The notes: generated from the letters alone by a model not told the origin. A DNA stretch of 64,000 nt from Natronolimnohabitans innermongolicus JCM 12255 (GCF_000337215.1 NZ_AOHZ01000041.1:1-64000); one strand, 5' to 3'; positions 1-9,040 are shown, counted from the stretch's first letter. Made by a program: numbers and translations.

Positions 1-40
1 CTGCCTTGCCAGCCCGCTCAGAGATGTGTATAAGAGACAG
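1..40 (+). other. Sequencing-library (Nextera) adapter at contig end
   Basis: Bases 22-40 are the 19-base Tn5 mosaic end AGATGTGTATAAGAGACAG used in tagmentation kits. Bases 3-21, GCCTTGCCAGCCCGCTCAG, match the tag joined to that mosaic end in early Nextera adapters. The two abut exactly, and haloarchaeal coding sequence begins at 41. This is untrimmed adapter rather than biology, and it marks a real contig terminus. Confidence 0.96.
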
Positions 41-484
41 GCCCACGAGGCCGCCGTAGACGCGGTCGAGGCCGACCGCCTGGGCCTGCGTGCCCAGATA
101 CGAGGTCATCACGACGCCCGTCACCGCGAGAAAGCCGAGGAAGTAGTCCTCGACGCCGGCGGCCAGCCCGGCGATGACGACGATGTCGGCGTAGCGATCG
201 AGGACGTGATCGAGGAGGTCCCCGCCGGCGGAGGCGACGTTCTGCTCGCGGGCCAGCGCGCCGTCGATGATGTCGAGCCAGCCGTTGAGAAAGACCAGCG
301 CCGCGGCCGCGACGTACCAGATCGGGTCCGCGCGACCGCCGAGCAGAAATGCGCCCGCGGCGAGTATCGCCATCCCGAACGCCAGCACGCTCACCCCGTC
401 GGGCGTCATCCCGACGCGGTCGAAGCCCTTGACGAAGGGGTCCAGAAAGCCCGAGACGTACGGTCTGAGCTTGTCCAGCGTCAC
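41..484 (-). CDS. CDP-alcohol phosphatidyltransferase family protein (3' end missing)
   Basis: Membrane enzyme that joins a CDP-activated archaeal lipid to an alcohol head group. It carries the family signature DGx2ARx8Gx3Dx3D, read here as DGALAR, then a G and two further D residues, which bind the metal and CDP. The hydrophobic segments around it fit the family's multi-span membrane topology. The GTG start at 484 overlaps the upstream kinase stop by 4 bases (GTGA). Only 148 codons remain because the contig ends in adapter; full-length members are usually near 200 residues. Archaetidylinositol-phosphate synthase is a plausible specific role, but the head group cannot be read from this fragment. 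Confidence 0.85.
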
Positions 485-1044
485 GCCAGATACCCCACGA
501 AGTCGACCTCGCCGGCGCTCGGCTCGCGTTCGCCCGTCGCGACCGCCTCGAGGGCGTCGGCCACCCGATCGGGGTCGCGGTCGGTCGTGTCGATCTCGTA
601 GATCGACTCGAGGCCGTGTGCCTCGACCGCTTCGGAGAGGATGACGTCGAGCGCCTCGCTCTCGGCGTTCTCCGTCGCCTTGGCCTCGGTCTCGCCGCGC
701 TCGAGCAGCCGCGATTCGAGAACGTCCGGCCGACACCGCAACACCGCGACGCGGTCGGCCGCGACGTGGTGTGACAGGTGGGACTCGATCACGATATCAT
801 CGCGACCCTCGAGGTGCTCGCGCAGGGCGTCGAGGTCGGCGACCTTGCTCTGGCGGTCGGCGTCGACTTCGGTGTAGAGTTCCTCCTCCTCGAGGACGCG
901 ATTGAGGTGGACGACCTCGAGGTCGGTTAGTTGATCGTCGTCAGCGTCGGCGTCGTTATCACCGTCAGAACTGAGACGCTCCTCGAGCAGTTCGGTCGCC
1001 GTCGTCTTCCCGGTTCCCGGGGTGCCGGTGACGGCGAGTCTCAC
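481..1044 (-). CDS. Adenylate kinase-like NTPase (AK6/Fap7 type)
   Basis: A 187-residue P-loop nucleotide kinase. The N terminus is VRLAVTGTPGTGKTT, so the Walker A motif lies within the first 15 residues, as in the archaeal AK6/Fap7 group that phosphorylates AMP and is linked to small-subunit ribosome maturation. A later CRPDVLESRLLERG segment resembles the LID region. An acidic insert (residues about 31-42) follows the first helix and is typical halophile padding. The GTG at 1044 is preferred because it puts Walker A at the N terminus and gives a 4-base GTGA overlap with hisC. It is translationally coupled on both sides: hisC upstream, phosphatidyltransferase downstream. Confidence 0.85.
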   Translation of the reverse strand: MRLAVTGTPGTGKTTATELLEERLSSDGDNDADADDDQLTDLEVVHLNRVLEEEELYTEVDADRQSKVADLDALREHLEGRDDIVIESHLSHHVAADRVAVLRCRPDVLESRLLERGETEAKATENAESEALDVILSEAVEAHGLESIYEIDTTDRDPDRVADALEAVATGEREPSAGEVDFVGYLA

Positions 1045-2177
1045 GCGTCGGACACCTCTGAACCCGCCGAATCGGGGTCGATCTCGAGGTCGTCGAGCAC
1101 CGCGTTGAGCGTCTCGACGGCGCGTTCGGTCTCCTCGTCGGTGCCGCAGGTAATCCGGACACAGCCGGGGAGCCCGAAACTCGAGCAGTCGCGGACGATA
1201 ACGCCCCGTTCTTGCATCTCCTCGGCGACCGCCGACGCGTCGCCGACGGCGACGAGGACGAAGTTCCCCTCGCTGTCCCAGACGTGGGCGTCGATTTCCT
1301 CGCGCATGGACGCGCGGGATTCGAGGGCCGTCTCGACGGTTCGTTCGACGTGTTCGTCGTCGTCGACGGCGGCCAGCCCGGCCCGGCAGGCGAGTTCGCT
1401 GGCCGCGAATGGGGTGTTGACGCGGGTGTAGGCGTCGGCCCACGCGTCGGGGACGACGGCGTAGCCGAGGCGGACGCCCGCAAGCCCGTAGGCCTTCGAG
1501 AACGTCCGCAGGACGGCCACGTCGTCGCGGGCGTCGAAGCCGTCCCGGCCCTCGATGAGGGCGACGGCGCTCTCGCGGTCAGCGAACTCGCCGTACGCTT
1601 CGTCGACGACGACGAGCGTCTCGTCGGCCGTCTCCGCGGCGAGGCGTTCGATCTCCGCGAGGGGCATCGTCGACCCCGTCGGGTTGTGGGGACTCGTGAC
1701 CCAGACGATCCGCTCGCCGTCGTAGCTCTCGAGGACGGTCTCGGCCGTCTGTTCGAAATCGGCGGCGCGCTCGAGGGCGTACTCGGCGACGTCGCCGTGG
1801 TGGAAGCGGGCGCTCATCCCGTAGTAGGCGAAGCCGGGCGTCGGAACGAGGACGGTATCGTCGGGCTCGAGCATCGCCCGGTGAAGGTAGTCGATCGCCC
1901 CGTCGCCGCCGTTTGCCAGCCAGACCTGGGCGTCGTCGACGCCCCAGCGGTCGGCGACCGCCGCCGTGAGGTCGGCGTGGGCGGCTTTCGGGTAGGAACT
2001 CACGCTCGAGGCGGCCTCGCGGAGGGCCACGGTGGCCGCCGGGGAGGGGCCGTGTGGATTCTCGTTCGAGGCGAGTTTGACGAGCTCCGAGGGGTCGCAT
2101 TCGAGTTCGCGGGCGACTTCCTCGATGCCTCGACCCGCCTCGTAGGCGACGTGATCGGACAGGTCGCGCGGTTGCAT
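1041..2177 (-). CDS. hisC: Histidinol-phosphate aminotransferase
   Basis: PLP-dependent fold-type I aminotransferase that converts imidazole acetol phosphate and glutamate to L-histidinol phosphate in histidine synthesis. The 378-residue protein carries the family's ASNENPHGPS motif near residue 37, SPHNPTGS in the middle, VVDEAYGEF with the cofactor-contacting Asp and Tyr, and RTFSKAYGLAGVRLGY, where the Lys forms the Schiff base. Length is normal. The ATG at 2177 lies about 25 bases after a TTAAG box, so the message is probably leaderless. Its stop overlaps the start of the kinase gene. Confidence 0.95.
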   Translation of the reverse strand: MQPRDLSDHVAYEAGRGIEEVARELECDPSELVKLASNENPHGPSPAATVALREAASSVSSYPKAAHADLTAAVADRWGVDDAQVWLANGGDGAIDYLHRAMLEPDDTVLVPTPGFAYYGMSARFHHGDVAEYALERAADFEQTAETVLESYDGERIVWVTSPHNPTGSTMPLAEIERLAAETADETLVVVDEAYGEFADRESAVALIEGRDGFDARDDVAVLRTFSKAYGLAGVRLGYAVVPDAWADAYTRVNTPFAASELACRAGLAAVDDDEHVERTVETALESRASMREEIDAHVWDSEGNFVLVAVGDASAVAEEMQERGVIVRDCSSFGLPGCVRITCGTDEETERAVETLNAVLDDLEIDPDSAGSEVSDA

Positions 2178-2202
2178 ACGCCAATCCAGATTGTGGTGGG
2201 TC

Positions 2203-2208
2203 TTAAGG
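2203..2208 (-). promoter_or_regulatory. TATA-like box for hisC
   Basis: On the minus strand the bases read CTTAAG, ending about 25 bases before the hisC ATG at 2177. That spacing is typical of archaeal TATA box to leaderless start. The short gap to the lipoprotein gene (2178-2264) holds nothing else recognisable. Confidence 0.5.
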
Positions 2209-2264
2209 ATGCTTACCTCGGGTCAGCGGACGGTCACGCTGCCGAGACTGCGCGCGCGAACGGA

Positions 2265-3017
2265 TCACGAGCCCGGAACGGCGTACTCGAACACGAGCAG
2301 TCGGTCGCCGGTAGCGACGATATCGCCGAGCGTCGACACCTCCTCGCGCAGCGCGTCGATCTCCGAATCCCGCGGATTCTCTTCGAAGACGACCGCGAGT
2401 TCGCCGCTCTCGCCGTCCGTGCTCGAGACCGCGACGCTCGCGTCGTCCGCCGGGTGGTCGACGACGGTACGGCTCTCGGCGGCGAGATCGAGCGCCTCGT
2501 AGGCCTTCCCTACGTCCTCGTTGGCGTCGACCAGCCGCTCGGCGGCGCCCTCGTAGGTGTCGGCGAGCAACGCGGCGTCCAGCGCGGGTTCGATGACGGC
2601 CGTATAGGAATCGGTTTCGTAGACCGCTGCGTCGCCGTCGCCCTCGAGGTCGGCGTCGGACTCGCCGTCGGCGACGTGCATCGCCGGCGGTTCCTGCGCG
2701 TCGTCGACGTACTGATCGGTGAACTCGACGCTCGCAAGGGCCGGCACGCTGTCGACGGTCGGACGGCCGTCGTCGGCCAACTCGCCGTCGTCGACCTGCG
2801 ATTCGTAACTCCGGAGCAAGGGACAGCAAGCGTCGGCGGGCAGCCAGCGCTCGAGTTCGTCGAATCCGAACGTAATCGAGGCGGACTCGTCCTCGGCTGC
2901 CGAGGCGGAGCCGGGGAGTTCGTCCTCGTCGTCGGGCATCTCGTTCGATCCACAGCCGGCGAGGCCGGCGACGCCGAATCCGGCGACCGCCGCCAGACAC
3001 GACCTCCGATTGGGCAT
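2265..3017 (-). CDS. Tat-exported lipoprotein of unknown function
   Basis: 250 residues. The N terminus MPNRRSCLAAVAGFG has a twin-arginine followed by a hydrophobic stretch, and the lipobox is LAGC at residues 19-22, so the mature protein should be lipid-anchored outside the membrane with Cys22 at its N terminus. The rest is acidic and soluble, with a paired cysteine (ACC) near residue 64 and no domain I recognise. An in-frame ATG further upstream at 3062 would bury the signal peptide, so 3017 is chosen. It lies between lig and hisC on the same strand, with gaps of about 100 and 90 bases, so it may be transcribed alone. Confidence 0.75.
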   Translation of the reverse strand: MPNRRSCLAAVAGFGVAGLAGCGSNEMPDDEDELPGSASAAEDESASITFGFDELERWLPADACCPLLRSYESQVDDGELADDGRPTVDSVPALASVEFTDQYVDDAQEPPAMHVADGESDADLEGDGDAAVYETDSYTAVIEPALDAALLADTYEGAAERLVDANEDVGKAYEALDLAAESRTVVDHPADDASVAVSSTDGESGELAVVFEENPRDSEIDALREEVSTLGDIVATGDRLLVFEYAVPGS

Positions 3018-3120
3018 GCCGACGAATACGGGCCGCGACCAATGAGTGTTGTGCGGGCTCACGAACGGTGCGAGCGGCGTGCCAGATCGTTGACTGTCGG
3101 TCGCCGCCGGGCCGACGACG

Positions 3121-4866
3121 CTACTGCCGATCGCGAAGCCGTTCGACGCGCTCGAGCGAGTTCGCGTCGGCCGGCTCCTTGTCGGAGCGCACCCCCTGGA
3201 ACCGCGGGAATCGAAGCGCGTAGCCCGACGAGTAGGTCGGCGACGTCTGGATCTCCTCGTACCCGACCTCGAAGACGACCGCGGGTTCGAGGTCGACTGT
3301 CTGTCCGTCCTCGGCGGCGATGTGGGGCTCGAGTAGCTCGGTCAACGCCTCGAGTTTCTCGTCGGTGATCCCCGTCGCGACCTTGCCGACGGTCTCGAGG
3401 TCGTCGCCGGCGTCGCCCGCGCGCACGGAGAGTTCGAACGTGCCAAGGAAGGTGGCGCGCCGACCCTCGCCCCACTCGGCGCCCGTCACGATGCAGTCGA
3501 GCGTCTCCACGTCGGGTTTGCGCTTTCGCCAGTGCTTACCGCGTCGACCCGGCGAGTACGTCGAGTCGGGGTCTTTGAGCATGATCCCCTCGTGGCCCGA
3601 CTCGAGCGCGTCGGCGTCGATCGCCTCGATTTCCTCGGGGTCGTCGGTGAGCCAGAGCAGCGAGAGTCCCTCGACGTCCGCCGGGTCCGGGTCCGGTTCC
3701 GAGTCCGAATCGGCCGCGAGAAGCGACTCGAGACGGTCGTGTCTGGCCGTCAGTGGCTCCGCGAGCAGGTCGTCGCCGTCGGCGTGGAGACAGTCGAAGA
3801 ACACCGGGCGGACGGTCACGTCCTCGCGGGCCTTCGCGACGTCGTGTTTCCGCCGGAAGCGCTTGAGCACCTCCTGGAAGGGCAGCGGCGAGCCGTCCGC
3901 GTCGATCGCGACGACCTCGCCGTCCAGAATGGCGGACTCCTCGAGAGTCCTCGCGGCGTACTCGACGACTTCGGGAAGCGCCGCCGTCACGTCTTCCATG
4001 TTCCGTGAGAAGACGCTGGTCTCCGACTCGCCGTCGCCGTCGACCCGGTGGTGCAGTTGGATTCGAGCCCCGTCGTATTTCCACTCGACGGCGGCTTCGT
4101 CCCACTCCTCGAGCGCCTCCGTCACCGTTCCGGCCTGGGCGAGCATCGCCTGCACGGGTCGGCCGACCTCGAGGTCCATCGCGTCGAGTCCGTCGATGCC
4201 CTCGTCGCGGGCCACTCGAGCGACCTGGCCGTAGTTGTTCGACACCTGCAGCGCGCGCTGGACGCGGTCGGTCGGCACGTCGAACGCCTCGCCGATCGCG
4301 TCGCGGACGGTTCCCTCGCCGACGCCGATGCGCATCTCCGAGAGGACCAGTCGGGCGAGGTACCGGGCCTCCTCGCTCGAGCAGCGGTTGAACAGGCCGA
4401 ACAGAAGGTCGACTTTGCGGTCCTGGCTGCCCGAGCCCTCTGTGGCGGCGAGATCGGCGAGGGTCTCGGCGACCTCGTTGACGGTGAGGTCGCCGCCGTT
4501 TCCGTTTTCCCCGCTTTCGTCGCCCCCACCACCGCCGGTGAACGCCCCCAGTCCCCGCTGGCCGCCGAAATCGTACGCCGCGGCGACCGCCCCGATCTCG
4601 CCGACCTCGGCGAGTCGCTCCTCGACGTCGTCGCCGCCGACGTTCGGTCCGGCCGCGCGGGCGATCGCCTCGTAGCACGTACTCGGGCCGATATCGAGAG
4701 TCGTCGAGTCCCAGGCCGGAAACACCCGACCCTGAACGAATCGGGCAACGACCTCGAGATCCGAGTTCGCGTCCGAAAGCAGGTCGCTGACGCGAGCGAC
4801 GATCTCGAGGTCGGCCGGCTCGGCTTCGATCGCGGCGGCGCGGTCGGCGAACGTGGCGAACTCCAT
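3121..4866 (-). CDS. lig: ATP-dependent DNA ligase
   Basis: 581 residues, the usual length for the archaeal replicative ligase that seals nicks and Okazaki fragments. The N-terminal DNA-binding domain occupies roughly residues 1-200. The adenylation domain carries the nucleotidyl motif EWKYDGARIQLH, whose Lys takes AMP. Further motifs seen are FSRNMEDVT, ILDGEVVAI, EGIMLKDP and HWRKRKPD. A C-terminal OB-fold follows. A glycine/acid-rich patch near residue 110 is a halophile-type loop. It is transcribed divergently from the GshA-like gene across a 92-base gap with a TATA box for each side. Confidence 0.95.
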   Translation of the reverse strand: MEFATFADRAAAIEAEPADLEIVARVSDLLSDANSDLEVVARFVQGRVFPAWDSTTLDIGPSTCYEAIARAAGPNVGGDDVEERLAEVGEIGAVAAAYDFGGQRGLGAFTGGGGGDESGENGNGGDLTVNEVAETLADLAATEGSGSQDRKVDLLFGLFNRCSSEEARYLARLVLSEMRIGVGEGTVRDAIGEAFDVPTDRVQRALQVSNNYGQVARVARDEGIDGLDAMDLEVGRPVQAMLAQAGTVTEALEEWDEAAVEWKYDGARIQLHHRVDGDGESETSVFSRNMEDVTAALPEVVEYAARTLEESAILDGEVVAIDADGSPLPFQEVLKRFRRKHDVAKAREDVTVRPVFFDCLHADGDDLLAEPLTARHDRLESLLAADSDSEPDPDPADVEGLSLLWLTDDPEEIEAIDADALESGHEGIMLKDPDSTYSPGRRGKHWRKRKPDVETLDCIVTGAEWGEGRRATFLGTFELSVRAGDAGDDLETVGKVATGITDEKLEALTELLEPHIAAEDGQTVDLEPAVVFEVGYEEIQTSPTYSSGYALRFPRFQGVRSDKEPADANSLERVERLRDRQ

Positions 4867-4958
4867 CGACGGGAAGTATCGTCGGGGCGGGTAAAACGGT
4901 TCTGAGACGACCGAGACGAGAGACAGAGTTTAAAGGTGGTCGTGCCGCACTCGGTGGT
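4867..4958. promoter_or_regulatory. Divergent promoter region, lig / GshA-like gene
   Basis: Rightward, TTTAAAG at 4929-4935 ends 23 bases before the ATG at 4959. Leftward, the minus strand reads GTTTTA at 4892-4897, 25 bases before the ligase ATG at 4866. Both spacings predict leaderless transcripts. No inverted repeat stands out between them. Confidence 0.6.
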
Positions 4959-6512
4959 ATGCCAGCAGAGGATCTCGTTCCGCGGGTCGCCGACGTGTTG
5001 ACGGTCGACGCCGAGGAGTTTCGCGAGCGGGCCGTCGCCGACGCCGCGGTGATCAAAGACGCCGTCGACGAGGGCGTCTTCGACAACCCGCAGGCGATCG
5101 TCGGCCTCGAGTACGAGTTCTACGCCGTAAAGAGCGACGACGGGGCCCTGCGGCGAGTCCCCCGCCGACTGCTCGAGCTCATCGGCTTCGAGAAGGAGCT
5201 CGGGCTTCACAACGCGGAGATGACGACCAGTCCGCAGCCGTTGAACGCCGACGGGCTGGTCGCCCAGGAGGCGGAGGTCAAGTCCCGCCTGCGGACGGCG
5301 CTGAACGTCACTCAGTCGGAGGGGATGCGGCTGGTCAGTGACGCGCTCTGGACGATTCCGCCGGAGGGAGAGGACGCGAGGACCTACCTCACCGACAGCG
5401 TCGAGCGGACGGTCGAGACGCCGGACGGCGGCGACCGGACCGTTCGCGTCGCGACCAACATGAGCGACTCCGCGCGCTACCACGCGATGGCGAACACGGA
5501 TCAGGCCGACTCCGCCGGGATGCGCGTCGAGGCGCCGAACGTCTCCCTGCAGGGCGATACGGTGATGCCCGAGAGCCTCATCACGTCGATCCAGCCCCAC
5601 TATCAGGTCCCCCACGCCCCCGACTTGCCGGATTACTTCAACTACGCGCTGCGCGCCGCGGGACCGTTGCTGGCGCTCGGCGTCAACTCGCCGTTCTTCC
5701 CGGCGGATCTGTACGACGAGGACGCGACGGCCGACGAGATCCTCGCCGACGCCTGGATGGAACACCGAATCAGCGTCTTCGAAACCGTCCTGAACGATCC
5801 GTCGACCGGCGAGGGGAAGGTGCGGTTCCCTCGCGATCTGACGAGCGTCGAGGAGGCTATCGACCGGATCGCGGGCGACGATACGATCGTGCCGATGTCC
5901 GTCGAACCCGGCGAGCGCTTCGACGATCAGTTCCCCCACTTCCGGCGCAAACACGGCACCTACTGGCGGTGGGTTCGCCCCGTCTTCGGCGGCCCGACGC
6001 GGTCCGCGGCCAACGCCCGCATCGAGTTCCGCCCGATTCCGGCCCAGCCGACCGTCCGCGACTCCGTCGCCTTCCTCGCCGCCTTCGCCGGCGTCCTCCA
6101 GAGCCTCACCCGGCTCGAGCACCCCGTCGTCGAACTCGACTGGGTGGTCGCCCGCGAGAACTTCTACGCGGCGATGCGCGACGGTCTCGAGGCGGATCTC
6201 ACCTGGATTACGAACGACGGAAAGGAGACGACGGACAAACTCGCACTCTACGATGACCTGCTCGACCACGCCGAGGACGGCCTCGTCAACCGCGGGCTGA
6301 CCGACGCGGAGGCCGCGAAGTACCTCTACCCGCTGCGACGGCGCGTCCGACAGGGCGTGACGCCTGCGAGTTGGAAACACCACCAGGTCGGTCGACGCCT
6401 CGAAGACGGCGACGACCTCGCAACGGCGATCGAAGGGATGCAACGCGAGTACGTCCGGCGTCAGGAGGAGACGCTGCTCGAGGGGAGCTTCGCCGACTGG
6501 ATCGGCGAGTAG
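4959..6512 (+). CDS. GshA/GCS2-superfamily ligase homologue A
   Basis: 517 residues. It resembles the carboxylate-amine ligase family that includes glutamate-cysteine ligase: GLEYEFYAV near residue 48 matches the paired-acid motif GIEEE, LGLHNAEMTTSP near 85 matches the next acidic substrate or metal strand, and TSIQPHYQVP near 208 matches the conserved Gln/His strand. It is clearly paralogous to the gene at 56874-58415: both share TYWRW, EFRP/EYRP-type and MQREYV segments over the whole length. It is longer than true GshA (362 residues at 19628-20716), so the substrate is unknown. It has its own leaderless-type promoter and no obvious operon partner. Confidence 0.7.
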   Translation: MPAEDLVPRVADVLTVDAEEFRERAVADAAVIKDAVDEGVFDNPQAIVGLEYEFYAVKSDDGALRRVPRRLLELIGFEKELGLHNAEMTTSPQPLNADGLVAQEAEVKSRLRTALNVTQSEGMRLVSDALWTIPPEGEDARTYLTDSVERTVETPDGGDRTVRVATNMSDSARYHAMANTDQADSAGMRVEAPNVSLQGDTVMPESLITSIQPHYQVPHAPDLPDYFNYALRAAGPLLALGVNSPFFPADLYDEDATADEILADAWMEHRISVFETVLNDPSTGEGKVRFPRDLTSVEEAIDRIAGDDTIVPMSVEPGERFDDQFPHFRRKHGTYWRWVRPVFGGPTRSAANARIEFRPIPAQPTVRDSVAFLAAFAGVLQSLTRLEHPVVELDWVVARENFYAAMRDGLEADLTWITNDGKETTDKLALYDDLLDHAEDGLVNRGLTDAEAAKYLYPLRRRVRQGVTPASWKHHQVGRRLEDGDDLATAIEGMQREYVRRQEETLLEGSFADWIGE

Positions 6513-6604
6513 CCGCCGCGAGCGCCGTTTGGCGACGCGTCGTTCGGTCTCGACCGACTCGAGACCGACTACAACGGGTGAGACCGAACCCAAAGCTACT
6601 TCCT

Positions 6605-6647
6605 TGACTGGCCGGTCAGTTAGGACAAGCGACTGACCGGACAGTCA
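6605..6647. promoter_or_regulatory. Paired TGAC-N6-GTCA operators, likely TetR binding sites
   Basis: Two dyads precede the TetR start at 6656: TGACTGGCCGGTCA (6605-6618) and TGACCGGACAGTCA (6634-6647; the arms extend to CTGAC/GTCAG). Centres are 29 bases apart, close to three helical turns. Position and symmetry fit autoregulation of the TetR-MATE operon. Confidence 0.7.
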
Positions 6648-6655
6648 GAGGCCAG

Positions 6656-7393
6656 ATGACCGACCAGACAGAGACGACCGACGAACTCATGGCGGCGACG
6701 TATACGGCGCTGTGCGAGCACGGTTACGCGTCGCTCCGAATGCAGGATATCGCGGACGAATCGACCAAGAGCAAGGCGACGCTGCACTATCACTACGAGA
6801 GCAAGCAGGATCTGCTCTACGCGCTGTTCGACCACCTCACCGACAGCTTCGCCGAGTTGATCGAAACGCTCGAGGGCGAGACGGCCGCCGACCGACTGCT
6901 GTCGCTCGCCGAGGCCTACCTCTCGCCCGGGGAGGAAGACGACCGCCGCCAGTTCCGGACGGCGCTCCTCGAGATCAAAGCGCAGGCGCCGTACGACGGC
7001 CGGTTTCGGGCCGAGCTGACGGCGTTCGATCGGCTGCTGTACGATCGCATCCGATCGCTCATCGAGGAGGGGCAGGCCGAGGGGACCATCCGAGCCGACG
7101 TCGATCCCGACGAATCCGCCGAGTTCGTCATCACCGTTCTCAACGGCGCGCAAGTCCGACACGTCGCCGTCGATTACGATCCCGGACGAACGTACGCAAC
7201 CCTCGAGACTCACGTCCGAGAGCAGTTGCTCGCCGAGGGAGCTGACGCGGAATTCGCCCGCGAGACGGACCGGCGTGACGAGCGCGGGACCGAACAGACA
7301 CGAGACGAAGACGATCAGATGCGAGACCGAAACGGAGCGAAAGAGCGAGCGCGAGAACGGACGCGGCGAAACGGCGAGGGCGGTCCCGAGTGA
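6656..7393 (+). CDS. TetR/AcrR family transcriptional regulator
   Basis: 245 residues. The N-terminal helix-turn-helix spans about residues 8-55 and contains YTALCEHGYASLRMQDIA and the recognition region STKSKATLHYHYESKQDLL, diagnostic of TetR. The ligand-binding half follows, with LFDHLTDSFAELIE and a long helical core. The last 55 residues are an Arg/Glu/Asp-rich tail (RDRNGAKERARERTRR), unusual for the family and probably disordered. Its stop overlaps the GTG of the MATE gene by 4 bases (GTGA), so it presumably controls that exporter, and two dyads sit just upstream. Confidence 0.9.
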   Translation: MTDQTETTDELMAATYTALCEHGYASLRMQDIADESTKSKATLHYHYESKQDLLYALFDHLTDSFAELIETLEGETAADRLLSLAEAYLSPGEEDDRRQFRTALLEIKAQAPYDGRFRAELTAFDRLLYDRIRSLIEEGQAEGTIRADVDPDESAEFVITVLNGAQVRHVAVDYDPGRTYATLETHVREQLLAEGADAEFARETDRRDERGTEQTRDEDDQMRDRNGAKERARERTRRNGEGGPE

Positions 7394-8943
7394 CGATCCG
7401 CGGCCACCTCGAGGCGATCTTCAAATCCCCCGACGAGCTCGATCTAACCTCCGGGTCGATCGCCCGGCCGCTGATCTACCTCTCGATTCCGCTGATCATC
7501 ACGAACCTGTTGCAGGTCGCGTACAACCTCGCGGACACGTTCTGGCTGGGCCAACACAGCACCACGTCGCTGGCGGCCATCAGCTTCGCGTTCCCGATGG
7601 TCTTTTTCCTCATCGCGCTCGCGCTGGGCGTCTCGGTCGCCGGTAGCGTCCTCGTCGCCCAGTATACGGGCGCCGACGACCCCGAAAAGGCCGAATACGC
7701 CGCCTCGCAGACGGTCTCGTACGCGATTCTGACGTCGGTCGTGCTGGGCGCGTTCGGCTACGTGTTCGCCGAGGACGTCATCGGCCTGCTCGGCGCCGAA
7801 GCCGACATCGAACCGCTGGTTGCCGGCTACATGGAGGTCTACTCGCTGGGGTTGGTCGCAGTCTTCGGCTTCTTCGTCTTCATCGCGCTCATGCGCGGCT
7901 ACGGCGACACCGTTACCCCGATGCTCGTGATGTTCGGCTCGGTCGTGCTCAACATTGTCCTCGATCCGTTTCTTATCTTCGGCTTCGAGAACAACCCGCT
8001 GTTCGGCTACCTCGGCATGGGCGGGCTCGAGGCCGAACTGTACGCGCTGACCGGCTACGCCGGCTCGGGGATCGAGGGTGCCGCCATCGCGACCGTCTTC
8101 TCGCGCGCGCTGGCGTTCGCCGTCGGCCTCGCCATCATGTTCCGCGGCAGCCACGGCGTCCAGATCAGTCTCGGGCAGATGAAACCCGAACTCGAGTACG
8201 GTCGGCGGCTGGTCGACATCGGCGCGCCGGCGTCGGTCGAGGGGACCGCGCGGGCGCTCTCGATCAACCTCCTGCTGGTGATCATCGCCATCTTCCCCGA
8301 GACGGTCGTCGCCGCCTTCGGGATCGGCACCCGCGTCTTCTCGGTGATCTTCCTCCCGGCGATCGCGTTCTCCCAGGGCGTCGAGACGATGACAGGTCAG
8401 AATATCGGCGCCGGAAAACACGACCGAGCGCGGCGGACGAACCACTTCGGAGCGAAGGTCATGCTCGTCACGCTCACCGGACTCGGCGCGGTGGTCTTTC
8501 TCGCCGCCGAGCCGATCGTCTCCGTCTTCACGACCGATCCCGCGGTCGTCGAGGAAGGCGCGCTGTTCCTGCGATACACCGCGCTTACGTTCGGCTTCAT
8601 GGGCGTGATGCGCTCCTACAGCGGGGGCTTTCGCGGCGCCAGCAGGACGATGATCGCCGCGGTGATCTCCGTGCTCACGCTCGGCGTGATCCGGTTCCCG
8701 CTCGCCTGGCTCGGCGCCGAACTGTTCGGCTCGAGCGGCGTCTGGATGGCCTTCGCCGCGTCGACGATCATCGGCGGCTGTATCGCCACGGTCTGGTTCA
8801 CCTGGGGCGACTGGCTCGACGATTCGTTCGTCGGGGAGGATCGACCGTCGGACCAGTCCGTCGCGACGTCCGATGGCTCCGGCACCGCCGAGAGTCCCGA
8901 CGGCGCCGAGGGCGTCAGCGATCGAACCGGCAGCGGAGACTGA
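7390..8943 (+). CDS. MATE family multidrug/cation efflux protein
   Basis: 517 residues with about 12 hydrophobic segments, split into two pseudo-repeats as in MATE antiporters. The first half has SIPLIITNLLQVAYNLADTF and WLGQHSTTSLAAISFAFP, the typical helix 1-2 region. The second has GAPASVEGTARALS and FGIGTRVFSVIFLPAIAFSQG. The cytoplasmic C terminus (residues about 480-517) is a polar, acidic, low-complexity tail. The GTG start at 7390 is fixed by overlap with the TetR stop. Expected role: Na+ or H+-driven export of organic cations or toxic metabolites, induced when the TetR partner is released. The substrate is not readable. Confidence 0.92.
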   Translation: MTIRGHLEAIFKSPDELDLTSGSIARPLIYLSIPLIITNLLQVAYNLADTFWLGQHSTTSLAAISFAFPMVFFLIALALGVSVAGSVLVAQYTGADDPEKAEYAASQTVSYAILTSVVLGAFGYVFAEDVIGLLGAEADIEPLVAGYMEVYSLGLVAVFGFFVFIALMRGYGDTVTPMLVMFGSVVLNIVLDPFLIFGFENNPLFGYLGMGGLEAELYALTGYAGSGIEGAAIATVFSRALAFAVGLAIMFRGSHGVQISLGQMKPELEYGRRLVDIGAPASVEGTARALSINLLLVIIAIFPETVVAAFGIGTRVFSVIFLPAIAFSQGVETMTGQNIGAGKHDRARRTNHFGAKVMLVTLTGLGAVVFLAAEPIVSVFTTDPAVVEEGALFLRYTALTFGFMGVMRSYSGGFRGASRTMIAAVISVLTLGVIRFPLAWLGAELFGSSGVWMAFAASTIIGGCIATVWFTWGDWLDDSFVGEDRPSDQSVATSDGSGTAESPDGAEGVSDRTGSGD

Positions 8944-9034
8944 CGCGCCCTCGTCGTTCGATGCCGACCGATCGACTCGAGTGAAAGTTATCACGGCGAA
9001 TAAGCGCGGCGGCTACAGAACCGGCCGGAAGCCA

Positions 9035-9040
9035 TTAAGT
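9035..9040 (+). promoter_or_regulatory. TATA-like box for cofD
   Basis: TTAAGT ends 23 bases before the ATG at 9064, consistent with a leaderless transcript. An in-frame GTG at 9055 lies too close to the box, which supports the 9064 start. Confidence 0.5.

Noticed and set aside
1212-3368. A 718-codon plus-strand frame over hisC and the lipoprotein
   Set aside because: Shadow frame of high-GC minus-strand genes; its peptide is Arg/Gly/Val-rich without motifs, while the minus strand has clear hisC.
4122-6593. An 823-codon minus-strand frame across lig and the GshA-like gene
   Set aside because: Antisense to two well-supported genes and crosses both of their promoters; low-complexity translation.
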